DNA of 54,444 bases from positions 11,357 through 65,800 of the forward strand of contig CAJUDX010000009.1 of NCBI GenBank assembly GCA_910584785.1. Reading direction: 5' to 3'. This document shows, piece after piece, positions 7,249-15,786 of this stretch. Origin of the DNA: an uncultured Lachnospiraceae bacterium. GTDB taxonomy: Bacteria > Bacillota > Clostridia > Lachnospirales > Lachnospiraceae. The notes under the pieces are model-generated. The model worked only from the letters and a program-made list of their open reading frames with translations. It made no database searches and was not told where the DNA came from. The position numbers and the translations under genes are program-made. How positions within the stretch are numbered: position 1 is the first letter of the stretch; each line of letters starts with the position of its first letter.

Positions 7249-8955
7249 ATGAAAAAAAGAGTTCTTATCGTAGGCGGAGTTGCAGGCGGGGCTTCGGCGG
7301 CGGCACGTATCCGCAGGCTGGATGAAACGGCAGAGATTATTATGTTTGAGCGAGGCGAGCACGTTTCCTTCTCTAATTGCTGCCTTCCCTACCATTTAAG
7401 CAAAACGGTGGAAAACAGCAATGCGCTTGTTCTGATGACGCCCCAGCGCTTTTTAAAGCAGTATGCTATCGAGGCAAGGGTGCAGTCTGAAGTGACGTCG
7501 ATTCATCCGGCAAAGAAAACGGTAACGGTTAAAAACCTTCAGACCGGAGAAACCTATACGGAAAGCTATGACCAATTGGTGTTAGCACCCGGGGCCAATC
7601 CGGTTATGCCAAAGAGCATTGCCGGAATTGGGCAAAAGCATGTATTCTCGGTGCGGAATGTGACGGATATTCGGGCATTGAAGCTTTATATTGATGTGAA
7701 CCAGATAAAGAAGGCAGCGGTTATCGGCGGCGGATTTATCGGTGTGGAAGTGGCGGAAAACCTGAAAATGGCGGGGCTTTCGGTGTCGCTTGTCGAGGGA
7801 ACGGATCAGATTATGATGCCGTTTGACTACGATATGGTGCAGATCCTCCATAAAGAAATGATGGACAATGGAATCGCTTTATATCTGTCCAGTATGCTGA
7901 CCGAAATTAACGAACACAGCATCCAAATCAAACGTCAGGACAAGGCGGAAACCGTGGATGCCGATGTGGTGGTTATGGCGATTGGTGTGATCCCGGAAAC
8001 TTCGCTGGCACGGGAAGCCGGGCTTGCAATTGGGGAAACCGGCGGGATTTTGGTGAATAAGAACTATCAGACCTCCGACCCGGATATTTATGCCGTAGGG
8101 GATGCCGTGGAAAGCTTTAACCGTATGCTTCACCGTCCGGGGCGGCTGGCGCTTGCAGGCCCGGCACAGAAGCAGGCCCGCGGTGCAGCCGACCATATGT
8201 ACGGGGGTGCAGCGGCAAATAAGGGCTTTATCGGTTCATCCTGTATCCGCATTTTCGGGCAGAATGCGGCGTGCACGGGCTTAAATGAAAAAACGGCAAA
8301 AAATGCCGGGATTTCCTGTCAGTTTGCCTATGTGATGTCGCCGGATAAGGTTGGATTAATGCCGGGAAGCCACTATATGAACTTTAAGCTGCTTTTTGAG
8401 GTTCCCACCGGTCGGATTCTCGGCGCACAGGCGATTGGCAGGGGCAATACCGATAAGCGGATTGACGTGATTGCGGCAATGATCAGCATGGGGGCTACGC
8501 TGGAGGATGTTAAAGATCTGGAACTGTGTTATTCTCCGGTATTTGGCACGGCAAGGGATGTGGTAAACCAGGCGGCGTTAGTTGGAACAAACCTGTTGGA
8601 AGGCCGTTACCGCCAGGTTCCGGTGAGCAAGGTTCGTGAACTGGTGGAGTCCGGGGCCTATATTGTCGATGTACGCGAGGAACCCGAGTATAACGCAGGC
8701 CATATCCAAGGTGCCCACCTTATTCCGCTCAGCCAGCTCCGGGAGAGAATGGAGGAGATTCCAAGAGATGTCCCGGTTTATATCCATTGCCGCACAGGAC
8801 AGCGCAGCTATAATGCCGTCTGCTGCCTGCAGGGAAATGGTTATAAAAATGTATGGAATATTTCCGGTTCCTTCCTGGGAATCAGTCTGTATGAGTACTT
8901 TAATGATAAGGTCAACGGGCGTGAGCCGATTGTGACCGAATATAATTTTAAGTGA
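7249..8955 (+). CDS. cdr: FAD-dependent CoA-disulfide reductase with C-terminal rhodanese domain
   Basis: A 568-residue flavoprotein of the CoADR-RHD type, which reduces CoA disulfide, or per- and polysulfide, with NAD(P)H in the cytoplasm. The N-terminal FAD site is VLIVGGVAGGASAAAR, the redox cysteine is in SFSNCCLPY (Cys44), and the NAD(P) site is AVIGGGFIGVEVAE. The second FAD motif is DIYAVGDA. From about residue 460 a rhodanese domain carries the active-site loop HCRTGQRS (Cys514). Two adjacent cysteines in the redox loop replace the usual Cys-Gly. The start has GAGG upstream. It stands alone between the zinc-finger gene and the convergent sigma-54 regulator. With patB and the desulfidase nearby, a role in handling sulfide or persulfide is plausible. 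Confidence 0.9.
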   Translation: MKKRVLIVGGVAGGASAAARIRRLDETAEIIMFERGEHVSFSNCCLPYHLSKTVENSNALVLMTPQRFLKQYAIEARVQSEVTSIHPAKKTVTVKNLQTGETYTESYDQLVLAPGANPVMPKSIAGIGQKHVFSVRNVTDIRALKLYIDVNQIKKAAVIGGGFIGVEVAENLKMAGLSVSLVEGTDQIMMPFDYDMVQILHKEMMDNGIALYLSSMLTEINEHSIQIKRQDKAETVDADVVVMAIGVIPETSLAREAGLAIGETGGILVNKNYQTSDPDIYAVGDAVESFNRMLHRPGRLALAGPAQKQARGAADHMYGGAAANKGFIGSSCIRIFGQNAACTGLNEKTAKNAGISCQFAYVMSPDKVGLMPGSHYMNFKLLFEVPTGRILGAQAIGRGNTDKRIDVIAAMISMGATLEDVKDLELCYSPVFGTARDVVNQAALVGTNLLEGRYRQVPVSKVRELVESGAYIVDVREEPEYNAGHIQGAHLIPLSQLRERMEEIPRDVPVYIHCRTGQRSYNAVCCLQGNGYKNVWNISGSFLGISLYEYFNDKVNGREPIVTEYNFK

Positions 8956-9007
8956 TAGACGTCAGGTTTTTATATGCAGCAGGAAATGATCGCCCATCCT
9001 AAAGGGA

Positions 9008-11239
9008 TTAGCGTTCACGAGCGCCCGGATGGGTGCAGTTTTCCCAAAGCTTGCGGCCTTCCAGTGTCAGTTGGCTTCCACCGCGTCCCCGGCTGACTCT
9101 GGCAAGGCCGTTCTTTGCCATTTCTGCCAGAATATTCCGTATTTCCTGCTGCGAGGTGGGAAGATGGATTTTATGCGCTTTTTCCAGAATTTTTTCCCGT
9201 CCTGTTGCAATTCCCTGCTCCGATGCCGCATAAAGTTCGCCCAGGATAAAGAGAAACACCTCGGAATGGCTGTTTGTCACTGAATCAGAAACAAGGTTCG
9301 CCGTTTCTCTGAATTTCCGGTCAGATAAAGCGTCGGAGGACTTCCGGTCAGGTAAAGCGTCGGAGGAGTTACGTTTTGGCAATGCGTCAGAGAAGTTCTG
9401 TTTAGGCAAAGTGTCAGATAACGCATTAGATTCCTCTGTTTTCTCTCCTGACGCAAGCACCGGGCGAAGTTTTGGCAGTTTTTTGCTGAGTACCGTCGGC
9501 GGCAGATCTTCCATGCAAATCTGTTCATGTCCGGTATAGATAAAGTATTCCACTACATTGCGCAGTTCCCGGATATTTCCAGGCCAGGAATATTCCTTTA
9601 AAAACCTTTGAACCTCTTCGCTCAGGATAAAATTGCCCCCAAGTTCCTCTTTAAACCGCTCAATAATAAGAAACATATCATCATCTCTTGCGGCAAGGGG
9701 CGGAATCATAATGGGCAGGGTATTTAACCGGTAATATAAATCCCGTCGAAAACTTCCTTCTTCAACCTTCTGCTCCAACGATTCATTTGTTGCCGCCACA
9801 ATGCGCACATCAATGCGGATAATCCGGTTTCCGCCCACCCGCATCAGTTCCTTTTCCTGCAGTACCCGCAGAAGCTTGACCTGAAGAAGAGGGCTCATTC
9901 CCTCAACCTCATCCAAAAACAGTGTCCCTTTGTGCGCAATTTCCAAAAGCCCCGGTCGTCCGCCCTTTTTTGCCCCGGTAAATGCCCCTTCCTCATAGCC
10001 AAAAAGTTCGCTTTCCAGCAGATTTTCCGGGAATGCCGCTACATTAATCGGCACAAAAGGCTCGTTTCTGCGCCGGGAAGCCTGGTGCAGGGCATGGGCA
10101 AATAGTTCCTTTCCCGTCCCGGTTTCCCCGATAAGCAGCACCGGGCTTTCACTCATTGCCATGCGCTTTAGAATTTCCTTTGCGCGAAGAATCACCTCTG
10201 ACTCCCCGATAATATCCCCAAAACCATACTTCGCATAATGCCCTTTGTGGAAAATCTGCTTCCTTAACTCATTCTGCCGCATTTCTACGTCATTAAACCG
10301 CTGCAAAATCGCAAATGCCCCCACGCAGACCTCCTGCCGCAGTACAGGAACCACTTCAACACTGATATTTGCCCCATGAATTTTCTTCACCTGTGCTTCC
10401 ATCCTGCACTTTTCGCTTAAAGCCCGCGAAAAATCAATATAAGGGAAAACCTTTTCTGCCCGCTTTCCTATAATCAGGCTGCTGCTCACCCGTGTAATCT
10501 CCTCCGCATGGTGACTGCACGCAAAAACCTCTCCGCGCTCATTCACCCCCACAACTCCTTCTGACAAGATTTCCATTAAAATATGAAACTGGCTTTCCAG
10601 ACGTATCGATTTGGCAAACATCTGGTCAAAGCTGTAATTATTGGTTGCAATGCTTCGGAAATACTCCTGAAATGCCGCCGTTTCCAATAAAAACTCCAGT
10701 TCCAGACGCAAGGCAATTTCAATCATCATCCCCGATGTACAGGAACGTTGTCCCAGATTAATCACCTTATCCATGCCCTCCGGCAAATAGCGCATCTCAT
10801 CTGGTGTAACCGCCATGTGCACATCTTCATCCAGCACTGCCCCCGGATAAAACGGAATCAGCTGAATATGGTTAATTCCAAACTGATTCAGCTGTGTAAT
10901 CGCCTCCCGCGCCATGGTTTGCGTCATATTGACGAATAAAACTTTCGTTCCCTCCGGGATTTCTTTCAGTTTCCGGAGCTCACTCCACCGGAAAGATACC
11001 TCGATTGCCATTGTCGGACAATCCACAGGCACATGGCGGGCAACCTCCTCTGCCGAACCATAGGCATCCGTGGAAACTACATACAAATCTGCCCGGGGAA
11101 GCACGCCCATCGCCGAACCGTCCTGCACATTGTACACCAAAACTTCCGCATATTTCCCAAACAGTCCTTCCACTTCCCGTCCGTAGGACTCCCCGGCCCG
11201 GGCGTCCAAACTGACAATAGCAATCTGCTTTTTTTCCAT
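9008..11239 (-). CDS. cdsR: Sigma-54-dependent activator of cysteine desulfidase (CdsR-like)
   Basis: A 743-residue enhancer-binding protein. Residues about 1-200 resemble the PrpR-type sensor region and about 205-310 a PAS-like domain. The AAA+ core has Walker A GETGTGKE (about 373), the sigma-54 loop GAFTGA (about 418) and the arginine-finger region SFRRDLYYRL. The C-terminus looks like a winged helix (LPTSQQEIRNILAEMAKNGL, then SRGRGGSQLTLEG) rather than a Fis-type HTH. A linker near residues 605-645 has four 9-residue repeats of the SDALPxRxS type. ATG 11239 follows GGAGGAATCGC. It is divergent from the cysteine desulfidase gene, which carries a -24/-12 promoter. That matches the CdsR-CdsB arrangement described in Clostridioides difficile, so the name is by analogy. 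Confidence 0.85.
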   Translation of the reverse strand: MEKKQIAIVSLDARAGESYGREVEGLFGKYAEVLVYNVQDGSAMGVLPRADLYVVSTDAYGSAEEVARHVPVDCPTMAIEVSFRWSELRKLKEIPEGTKVLFVNMTQTMAREAITQLNQFGINHIQLIPFYPGAVLDEDVHMAVTPDEMRYLPEGMDKVINLGQRSCTSGMMIEIALRLELEFLLETAAFQEYFRSIATNNYSFDQMFAKSIRLESQFHILMEILSEGVVGVNERGEVFACSHHAEEITRVSSSLIIGKRAEKVFPYIDFSRALSEKCRMEAQVKKIHGANISVEVVPVLRQEVCVGAFAILQRFNDVEMRQNELRKQIFHKGHYAKYGFGDIIGESEVILRAKEILKRMAMSESPVLLIGETGTGKELFAHALHQASRRRNEPFVPINVAAFPENLLESELFGYEEGAFTGAKKGGRPGLLEIAHKGTLFLDEVEGMSPLLQVKLLRVLQEKELMRVGGNRIIRIDVRIVAATNESLEQKVEEGSFRRDLYYRLNTLPIMIPPLAARDDDMFLIIERFKEELGGNFILSEEVQRFLKEYSWPGNIRELRNVVEYFIYTGHEQICMEDLPPTVLSKKLPKLRPVLASGEKTEESNALSDTLPKQNFSDALPKRNSSDALPDRKSSDALSDRKFRETANLVSDSVTNSHSEVFLFILGELYAASEQGIATGREKILEKAHKIHLPTSQQEIRNILAEMAKNGLARVSRGRGGSQLTLEGRKLWENCTHPGARER
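9304..9423 (-). repeat. 27-bp in-frame tandem repeats within cdsR
   Basis: Four units of 27 bp encode SDTLPKQNF, SDALPKRNS, SDALPDRKS and SDALSDRKF, in the linker between the AAA+ core and the DNA-binding region. They keep the frame, so copy-number change would only lengthen or shorten the linker. Confidence 0.85.
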
Positions 11240-11316
11240 GCGATTCCTCCAATTTCTCTGTTTGTTAAATTTTTAACCGCTTACTAAAACGATTAGCGAT
11301 GTATTTTATCATATTA

Positions 11317-11415
11317 ACCATGTGATTTACTAATCCAATGATTCACTAACTTTGTGACTTACTAATGACGTGATGAATTAACCATTTGTATTGAATCATT
11401 AACCATTTTCTCAAA
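11317..11415. promoter_or_regulatory. Candidate upstream activator sites for the sigma-54 regulator
   Basis: The cdsR-cdsB gap (11240-11723) contains a cluster of similar words: GTGATTTACTAAT, GATTCACTAAC, GTGACTTACTAAT, GTGATGAATTAAC and TTGAATCATTAAC. They lie 180-280 bp upstream of the -24/-12 promoter, the usual distance for enhancer sites of sigma-54 activators. They also overlap the expected cdsR promoter, so self-control is possible. The remainder of the gap is AT-rich with no gene. Confidence 0.5.
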
Positions 11416-11593
11416 AACACCAAAAAAAACAAGCAGTCTAACCAATTTAAGAAATCTTATCAAACAAACATAATCAAACAGCACATGATTTAAAGCATAT
11501 CCATAAAAAATGATGCATTCCTATACCGTAGTTGGATAGGGAGAACCTTCCATAATAAACCTTTCCCACCTCTTTTTCAATATCCCTACAACT

Positions 11594-11610
11594 TTGGCAC
11601 AGTTCTTGCT
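11594..11610 (+). promoter_or_regulatory. Sigma-54 (-24/-12) promoter of the cysteine desulfidase
   Basis: TTGGCACAGTTCTTGCT matches the sigma-54 consensus TGGCAC-N5-TTGCW exactly in both invariant blocks. The predicted start is near 11620, giving a leader of about 100 bases. Confidence 0.88.
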
Positions 11611-11723
11611 TGATAAATTGATAGAACGACAAAATAAAATTATTACATAAAAAGTAAAACTCAAAAATGTAAACTTAAAAATGTAAAAACAAAAACGCAA
11701 AAGCAAAAGAGAGGAGATTTTAC

Positions 11724-13010
11724 ATGTTAAACAAAACCGAATTATTAACCTTACTCCACCAGGAAGTAGTTCCGGCCCTTGGTTGCACCGAGCCTGTCTG
11801 CGTTGCCCTTGCTGCCGCAGACGCCTACCACGCAATCGGCGGAGAAATCGTTTCGATTAAAGTTGAAGTAAACTCCGGCATCTACAAAAACGGCATGAGC
11901 GTCGGTATTCCCGGATTTGACCGTGTCGGCTTAAAATATGCTGCTGCCCTGGGTGCCTGTCTTGGAAACCCGGAAAAAAGCTTTCAGCTGTTAGAGGATA
12001 TTAACGACTCCATTTCCCAAAAAGCTATTGAACTTGCCGAAGCCCGCCATGTAATTGTAATGATTAAGCACGATGAAACTCAGCTCTATGCAAGGGCCGA
12101 AATCATTACCACCGCCGGAATCGGAATCAGCGAAATAAGAAATACCCATGCCAATATTATTCTGACAAAAAGAAATCATGAAATTCTTCTGGAAAAGGAA
12201 TACACCATAAGCTCCAACGATGAACTTCACGAAAAACTGACCAAAATGTCCATCGCAGAAATCAAAGCCCTTGTCGATCAGTGCACCGAAGAAGAACTGG
12301 CCTATATGACCGAAGGACTTGAAATGAACGGAAAACTGGCGGACTACGGCCTGGAGCATACCCTGGGCATTGGTATAGCCTCTGCGCTACAAAAACAGTT
12401 AAACGCCGATACCATGGGAGACAACCTGTTCAGCCGGGCGATGCTTCGCGTGGCAAGCAGTGCTGAGGGACGGATGAGCGGATGCCCTTATGCCGTAATG
12501 AGCAGCGCAGGAAGCGGCAACCATGGTATTACGGCAATTCTCCCCGTCGTGGAAATGGCAAAGCATGTCCATGCTTCCAATATACAGTTAGTTAAAGCGC
12601 TTGCCTTTTCCCATACCCTGAATGTCTACATTAAATCCTTCACCGGAAAGCTTTCGGCAACCTGCGGATGTGGAGTATCGGCAGCGACAGCTGCTTCAGC
12701 AGCAATGGTCTGGCTCCTTGGCGGTAACGACACGCAGATTGGTCATGCGATTATTAACATGAGTGGAAACCTGACCGGAATGATTTGCGATGGCGGAAAA
12801 ATCGGCTGCGCCTTAAAGCTTGCCACGGCAACCAATGCAGCCATGATGTGTGCCTACCTTGCCATTTCGGATGTCGTCCTTCAAAGTACCGACGGTATCT
12901 GCGGATTGACCCCAGAGGAAGCTATCCATAATATGGGCAAAGTGAGCAACCCAGGCATGACGCAGACCGACCAGACAATTTTGGAAATTATGATGGAAAA
13001 AGATTGCTAA
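11724..13010 (+). CDS. cdsB: L-cysteine desulfidase (CdsB/CyuA, UPF0597 family)
   Basis: A 428-residue iron-sulfur enzyme that degrades L-cysteine to pyruvate, ammonia and hydrogen sulfide in the cytoplasm. The family signature PALGCTEPVCVALA is at residues 17-30, with Cys21 the likely cluster or catalytic cysteine. Further conserved cysteines lie in SATCGCGVSAATAASAA and MICDGGKIGC. The length is standard. The ATG follows GAGAGGAG. A sigma-54 promoter 115-130 bp upstream and the divergent sigma-54 activator indicate induction by cysteine. It is monocistronic, with a terminator just after it. Confidence 0.93.
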   Translation: MLNKTELLTLLHQEVVPALGCTEPVCVALAAADAYHAIGGEIVSIKVEVNSGIYKNGMSVGIPGFDRVGLKYAAALGACLGNPEKSFQLLEDINDSISQKAIELAEARHVIVMIKHDETQLYARAEIITTAGIGISEIRNTHANIILTKRNHEILLEKEYTISSNDELHEKLTKMSIAEIKALVDQCTEEELAYMTEGLEMNGKLADYGLEHTLGIGIASALQKQLNADTMGDNLFSRAMLRVASSAEGRMSGCPYAVMSSAGSGNHGITAILPVVEMAKHVHASNIQLVKALAFSHTLNVYIKSFTGKLSATCGCGVSAATAASAAMVWLLGGNDTQIGHAIINMSGNLTGMICDGGKIGCALKLATATNAAMMCAYLAISDVVLQSTDGICGLTPEEAIHNMGKVSNPGMTQTDQTILEIMMEKDC

Positions 13011-13047
13011 AGCCAAAGGCCAAAGGTTAAAAAAGAATAGAAATAAA

Positions 13048-13110
13048 AGCAGGGTTGATGATTGGTTAGAATGTTACTAAAACAATTACCATGGATCAGC
13101 CCTGCTTTTT
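13048..13110 (+). terminator. Bidirectional terminator between cdsB and lysR
   Basis: AGCAGGGTTGAT (13048-13059) pairs with ATCAGCCCTGCT (about 13095-13106), with one wobble, across a loop of about 35 bases. TTTTT follows on the plus strand and a T-rich tract on the minus strand. It serves both converging genes. Confidence 0.75.
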
Positions 13111-13155
13111 GTGTTGGGGACATTTTTTGATTAGTTTTGCGGAAAAATACCCCAT

Positions 13156-14073
13156 TTACTCAATATACAAATGTGTTTTCCAATAATCCGATGCCAGGCG
13201 GATAAAATCTCTGGCGGCGCTGTTGAGATAATGATTTTGTGCATGGACAGTAGCGAGTTCCCAGCGCGCGTTTGGCCCAAGGGTAAAGTAGGAAACATCG
13301 TCGGTTTCTATGGCATAAAAACGTGGAATAATGGAACAGCATTCTCCGCTTTTGGCAAGCTGCTGCATGGTGCGCATACTGATGGATTCAAATAAAAGCT
13401 TAGGCTTAAACCCAGCCTGTTCAAACAGCTTATCCAGGACATCCCGCATGGTGGAGGACTTGCGCACCAGGGTAAATAAATCATCCTTAAATTCCCGAAG
13501 GGAGATCTCCGGGTATTGTTCCGGTGCTAAGTGCTCGTGATAGGCCAGACGGTGACTGTTTGGAACACACAGGTAAAAAGGCTCATATAAAATAGTGTCA
13601 TAAATTAAATGCTTATATTTTCGCTCATAAATGGTCTGAAAGCAAAAATCCAGCTGATTAGTGTCCAGAAGTTTTATTTGTGCTTCTACCGATTCCTCTA
13701 CCGGCTGGAAAATGGTTTCCGGGTACATTGCATGGATTTTTGGATAAATCGCGGTAAACATCTGAATCCCTCTTTCTGGAGTTAATCCCATAGTGATGGT
13801 TTGATTCCAGCGCTTTGCCATGTCTTCAATCTGCTTATACGTCTGGCGCTTTATCTGCAATATTTCCTTCGCATTTTCAATATACAATTCTCCGATATCC
13901 GTCAATTCCCAGTGATTTCTGGTGCGAATAAATAAAGGAGCACCCAGCTCCCTTTCCAGTTTTAAAAGCTGCTGATTCAGGGCAGACTGTGTAAGGTAAA
14001 GTTCCTCTGCTGCCCGTGAAATACTGCGGTGTTTGGCAATGGAAAGAATATACTCCATTAATTTGGTCTCCAT
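13156..14073 (-). CDS. LysR-family transcriptional regulator
   Basis: A 305-residue LTTR. The N-terminal winged HTH is SISRAAEELYLTQSALNQQL (residues about 17-36), followed by the linker helix and a two-lobe periplasmic-binding-like effector domain. The ATG at 14073 follows AGGAGG. It is transcribed divergently from the sugar ABC operon and so is the likely regulator of that operon and of itself, although sugar loci more often use LacI or AraC proteins. It converges on cdsB, with a shared terminator between them. The effector cannot be named from the sequence. Confidence 0.9.
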   Translation of the reverse strand: METKLMEYILSIAKHRSISRAAEELYLTQSALNQQLLKLERELGAPLFIRTRNHWELTDIGELYIENAKEILQIKRQTYKQIEDMAKRWNQTITMGLTPERGIQMFTAIYPKIHAMYPETIFQPVEESVEAQIKLLDTNQLDFCFQTIYERKYKHLIYDTILYEPFYLCVPNSHRLAYHEHLAPEQYPEISLREFKDDLFTLVRKSSTMRDVLDKLFEQAGFKPKLLFESISMRTMQQLAKSGECCSIIPRFYAIETDDVSYFTLGPNARWELATVHAQNHYLNSAARDFIRLASDYWKTHLYIE

Positions 14074-14129
14074 AATGAAAAACCTCCTTGTAGTTTAGTA
14101 AAACTAAAGATAATTTAATTTTAATTAAG

Positions 14130-14158
14130 TTGCATTTCATATAATATATTGTTATCAT
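14130..14158 (+). promoter_or_regulatory. Promoter of the sugar ABC operon with LysR-type dyad
   Basis: TTGCAT (14130-14135), a 17-bp spacer and TATCAT (14153-14158). The spacer contains ATAATATATTGTTAT (14141-14155), an ATAA/TTAT dyad of the T-N11-A kind bound by LysR proteins, placed between the divergent genes. Confidence 0.55.
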
Positions 14159-14246
14159 AAAAATACACAAAAGGCAAGCGAAAAAAAGGGAAAAATTATT
14201 CATTACCACTATTAACATTCAGCAATACGATAAGGAGGAAAGATTG

Positions 14247-15704
14247 ATGAAAAAAAGAGAACTTGCATTGGCAATGGCAGCAGTAATGGCAGTAGCTGCA
14301 CTGAGCGGCTGTGCCGGGCCGGGCAATGAAGGTACTACAGAGCAGACACCGACCGTACAAAGCAGCGCGTCCGGCGGCAGTGAAAATGCAGGCGGCGAGA
14401 CGGAGGAGGGCAGTAAGCAGGCGGCATCCGGCGGGGAAGGTACGGCGGACGGCAAGGGCTATTACAGCACCTTTGATGTGGCAGGGGCAGGTGATGTGAC
14501 ACTGGACGTTATGATTACCTCCCTGGGGGATTCTGACGGCGGCCCGTATCTTCGCAGTGTGATGGAACGCTATATGGAAATGTATCCCAATGTTAAATTG
14601 ACTCCGGTAGAGTGCTCGATGAATGACTTATACACAACGTTAATTACCCAGGCCACGGCTGGCACCCTTCCTGATATCTTTACCATGTCTGAAGCTTACT
14701 CAGCAAACTGCCTGGAGATGGGGATGATGGTGGATAATCTTCCAGAACTTTTAGGCGAAGAGTATATGAGCGGGCTGTTAGAGGTAGCTGTGGAAAATTC
14801 TACGGTAGATGGAACATTTGTGTTTATGCCCTGGCAGAATAATACGTCGGCGATGGTATACCGGAAAGATTTATTTGAAGAAAAGGGAATTGAAATTCCA
14901 AAAAACTGGGATGAATTTCTGGCTGCAGCCAAACAGCTTACGGAGGATACCGACGGGGACGGCAAGATTGACCGCTATGGAAGCGCCTTTGCCGGAACCA
15001 GAAATGATTCTGCAGAATCCAGATTTCAGACCTTTGCCCTTACCTTTGGATGTGATTTTATTACCCCCAATGGAGACGGGAGCTTTACTTCGGGGTTTGG
15101 AACCGACGCCTATAAAAATGCCATGCAAACCTTTATTCAGATGGCAGTTAATGAGGGCATAACTCCTCCAGGCTTTGTGGAAACCGGTTATTCTGAAGCT
15201 TATACGATGATTGCGGCGGATGAGGCCTGTATGTTCTTTAGCCCGTCTAATGTTTTGGGTGGAATTTATAATGCAAATCCTGAAATGCGAGGAAAAATGG
15301 GAAGTTTCCCGATGCCGACAGCAGAAGGTGTCGACCCGGTAACCTCCTTCTCCAGTGTGGGCATGACGATAAGCAGCACATCGAAAAACCCGGAGGTTGC
15401 CGCTGACTTCTTAAAATATCTGACTAGCGTGGAAAACAGCGTGTCTTGGAATGAAGCAACCTGCCGTCTGCCGGTGGTCAAGGATGCATTGACAGCAATC
15501 TGCGAAAATGATGATGTGTACAATGGTTTTGTCGAAGCATCTGACAGTGCTGTGATTTATCCTCCATTTGCAGGATTAGCCGAGTTAAGAGATTACAGCG
15601 CCGAGTGCTGGCAGACCGTGGTATCCGAGGGCGTATCGTTAGATGAGGCAGTGGCAACTGCAGCGGCAAAGGCTGAGGAGACAGCAAAGGCATACAGCAA
15701 TTAG
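14247..15704 (+). CDS. Sugar ABC transporter substrate-binding lipoprotein
   Basis: An extracellular solute-binding protein (family 1 type, about 485 residues) anchored outside the membrane. The signal peptide MKKRELALAMAAVMAVAALS ends at the lipobox LSGC, followed by a low-complexity Gly/Ser/Glu linker to about residue 75. The mature part has the usual type I sugar-binding pattern, including LPDIFTMSEAY and VYRKDLFEEKGIEIPKNWDE. ATG 14247 with AGGAGG nine bases upstream is chosen; TTG 14244 is an alternative. It heads an operon with two permeases and a GH43 enzyme, which suggests oligosaccharides of xylan or arabinoxylan as ligand. The ligand is inferred from the neighbour. Confidence 0.9.
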   Translation: MKKRELALAMAAVMAVAALSGCAGPGNEGTTEQTPTVQSSASGGSENAGGETEEGSKQAASGGEGTADGKGYYSTFDVAGAGDVTLDVMITSLGDSDGGPYLRSVMERYMEMYPNVKLTPVECSMNDLYTTLITQATAGTLPDIFTMSEAYSANCLEMGMMVDNLPELLGEEYMSGLLEVAVENSTVDGTFVFMPWQNNTSAMVYRKDLFEEKGIEIPKNWDEFLAAAKQLTEDTDGDGKIDRYGSAFAGTRNDSAESRFQTFALTFGCDFITPNGDGSFTSGFGTDAYKNAMQTFIQMAVNEGITPPGFVETGYSEAYTMIAADEACMFFSPSNVLGGIYNANPEMRGKMGSFPMPTAEGVDPVTSFSSVGMTISSTSKNPEVAADFLKYLTSVENSVSWNEATCRLPVVKDALTAICENDDVYNGFVEASDSAVIYPPFAGLAELRDYSAECWQTVVSEGVSLDEAVATAAAKAEETAKAYSN

Positions 15705-15713
15705 GCTTAGATT

Positions 15714-15753
15714 GCCGGGCTGCTGTAAACAATAAGCGTAAGCGGCAGCCGGC
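15714..15753 (+). promoter_or_regulatory. GC-rich intercistronic hairpin after the binding-protein gene
   Basis: GCCGGGCTGC (15714-15723) pairs with GCAGCCGGC (15745-15753), with one bulged G, and no T-run follows. Hairpins in this position often stabilise the 3' end of the binding-protein mRNA, so that the protein is made in excess over the permeases. Confidence 0.65.
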
Positions 15754-15786
15754 AGTCCTTCCAGAAGGAGCCGAAAGGAGGAAACA

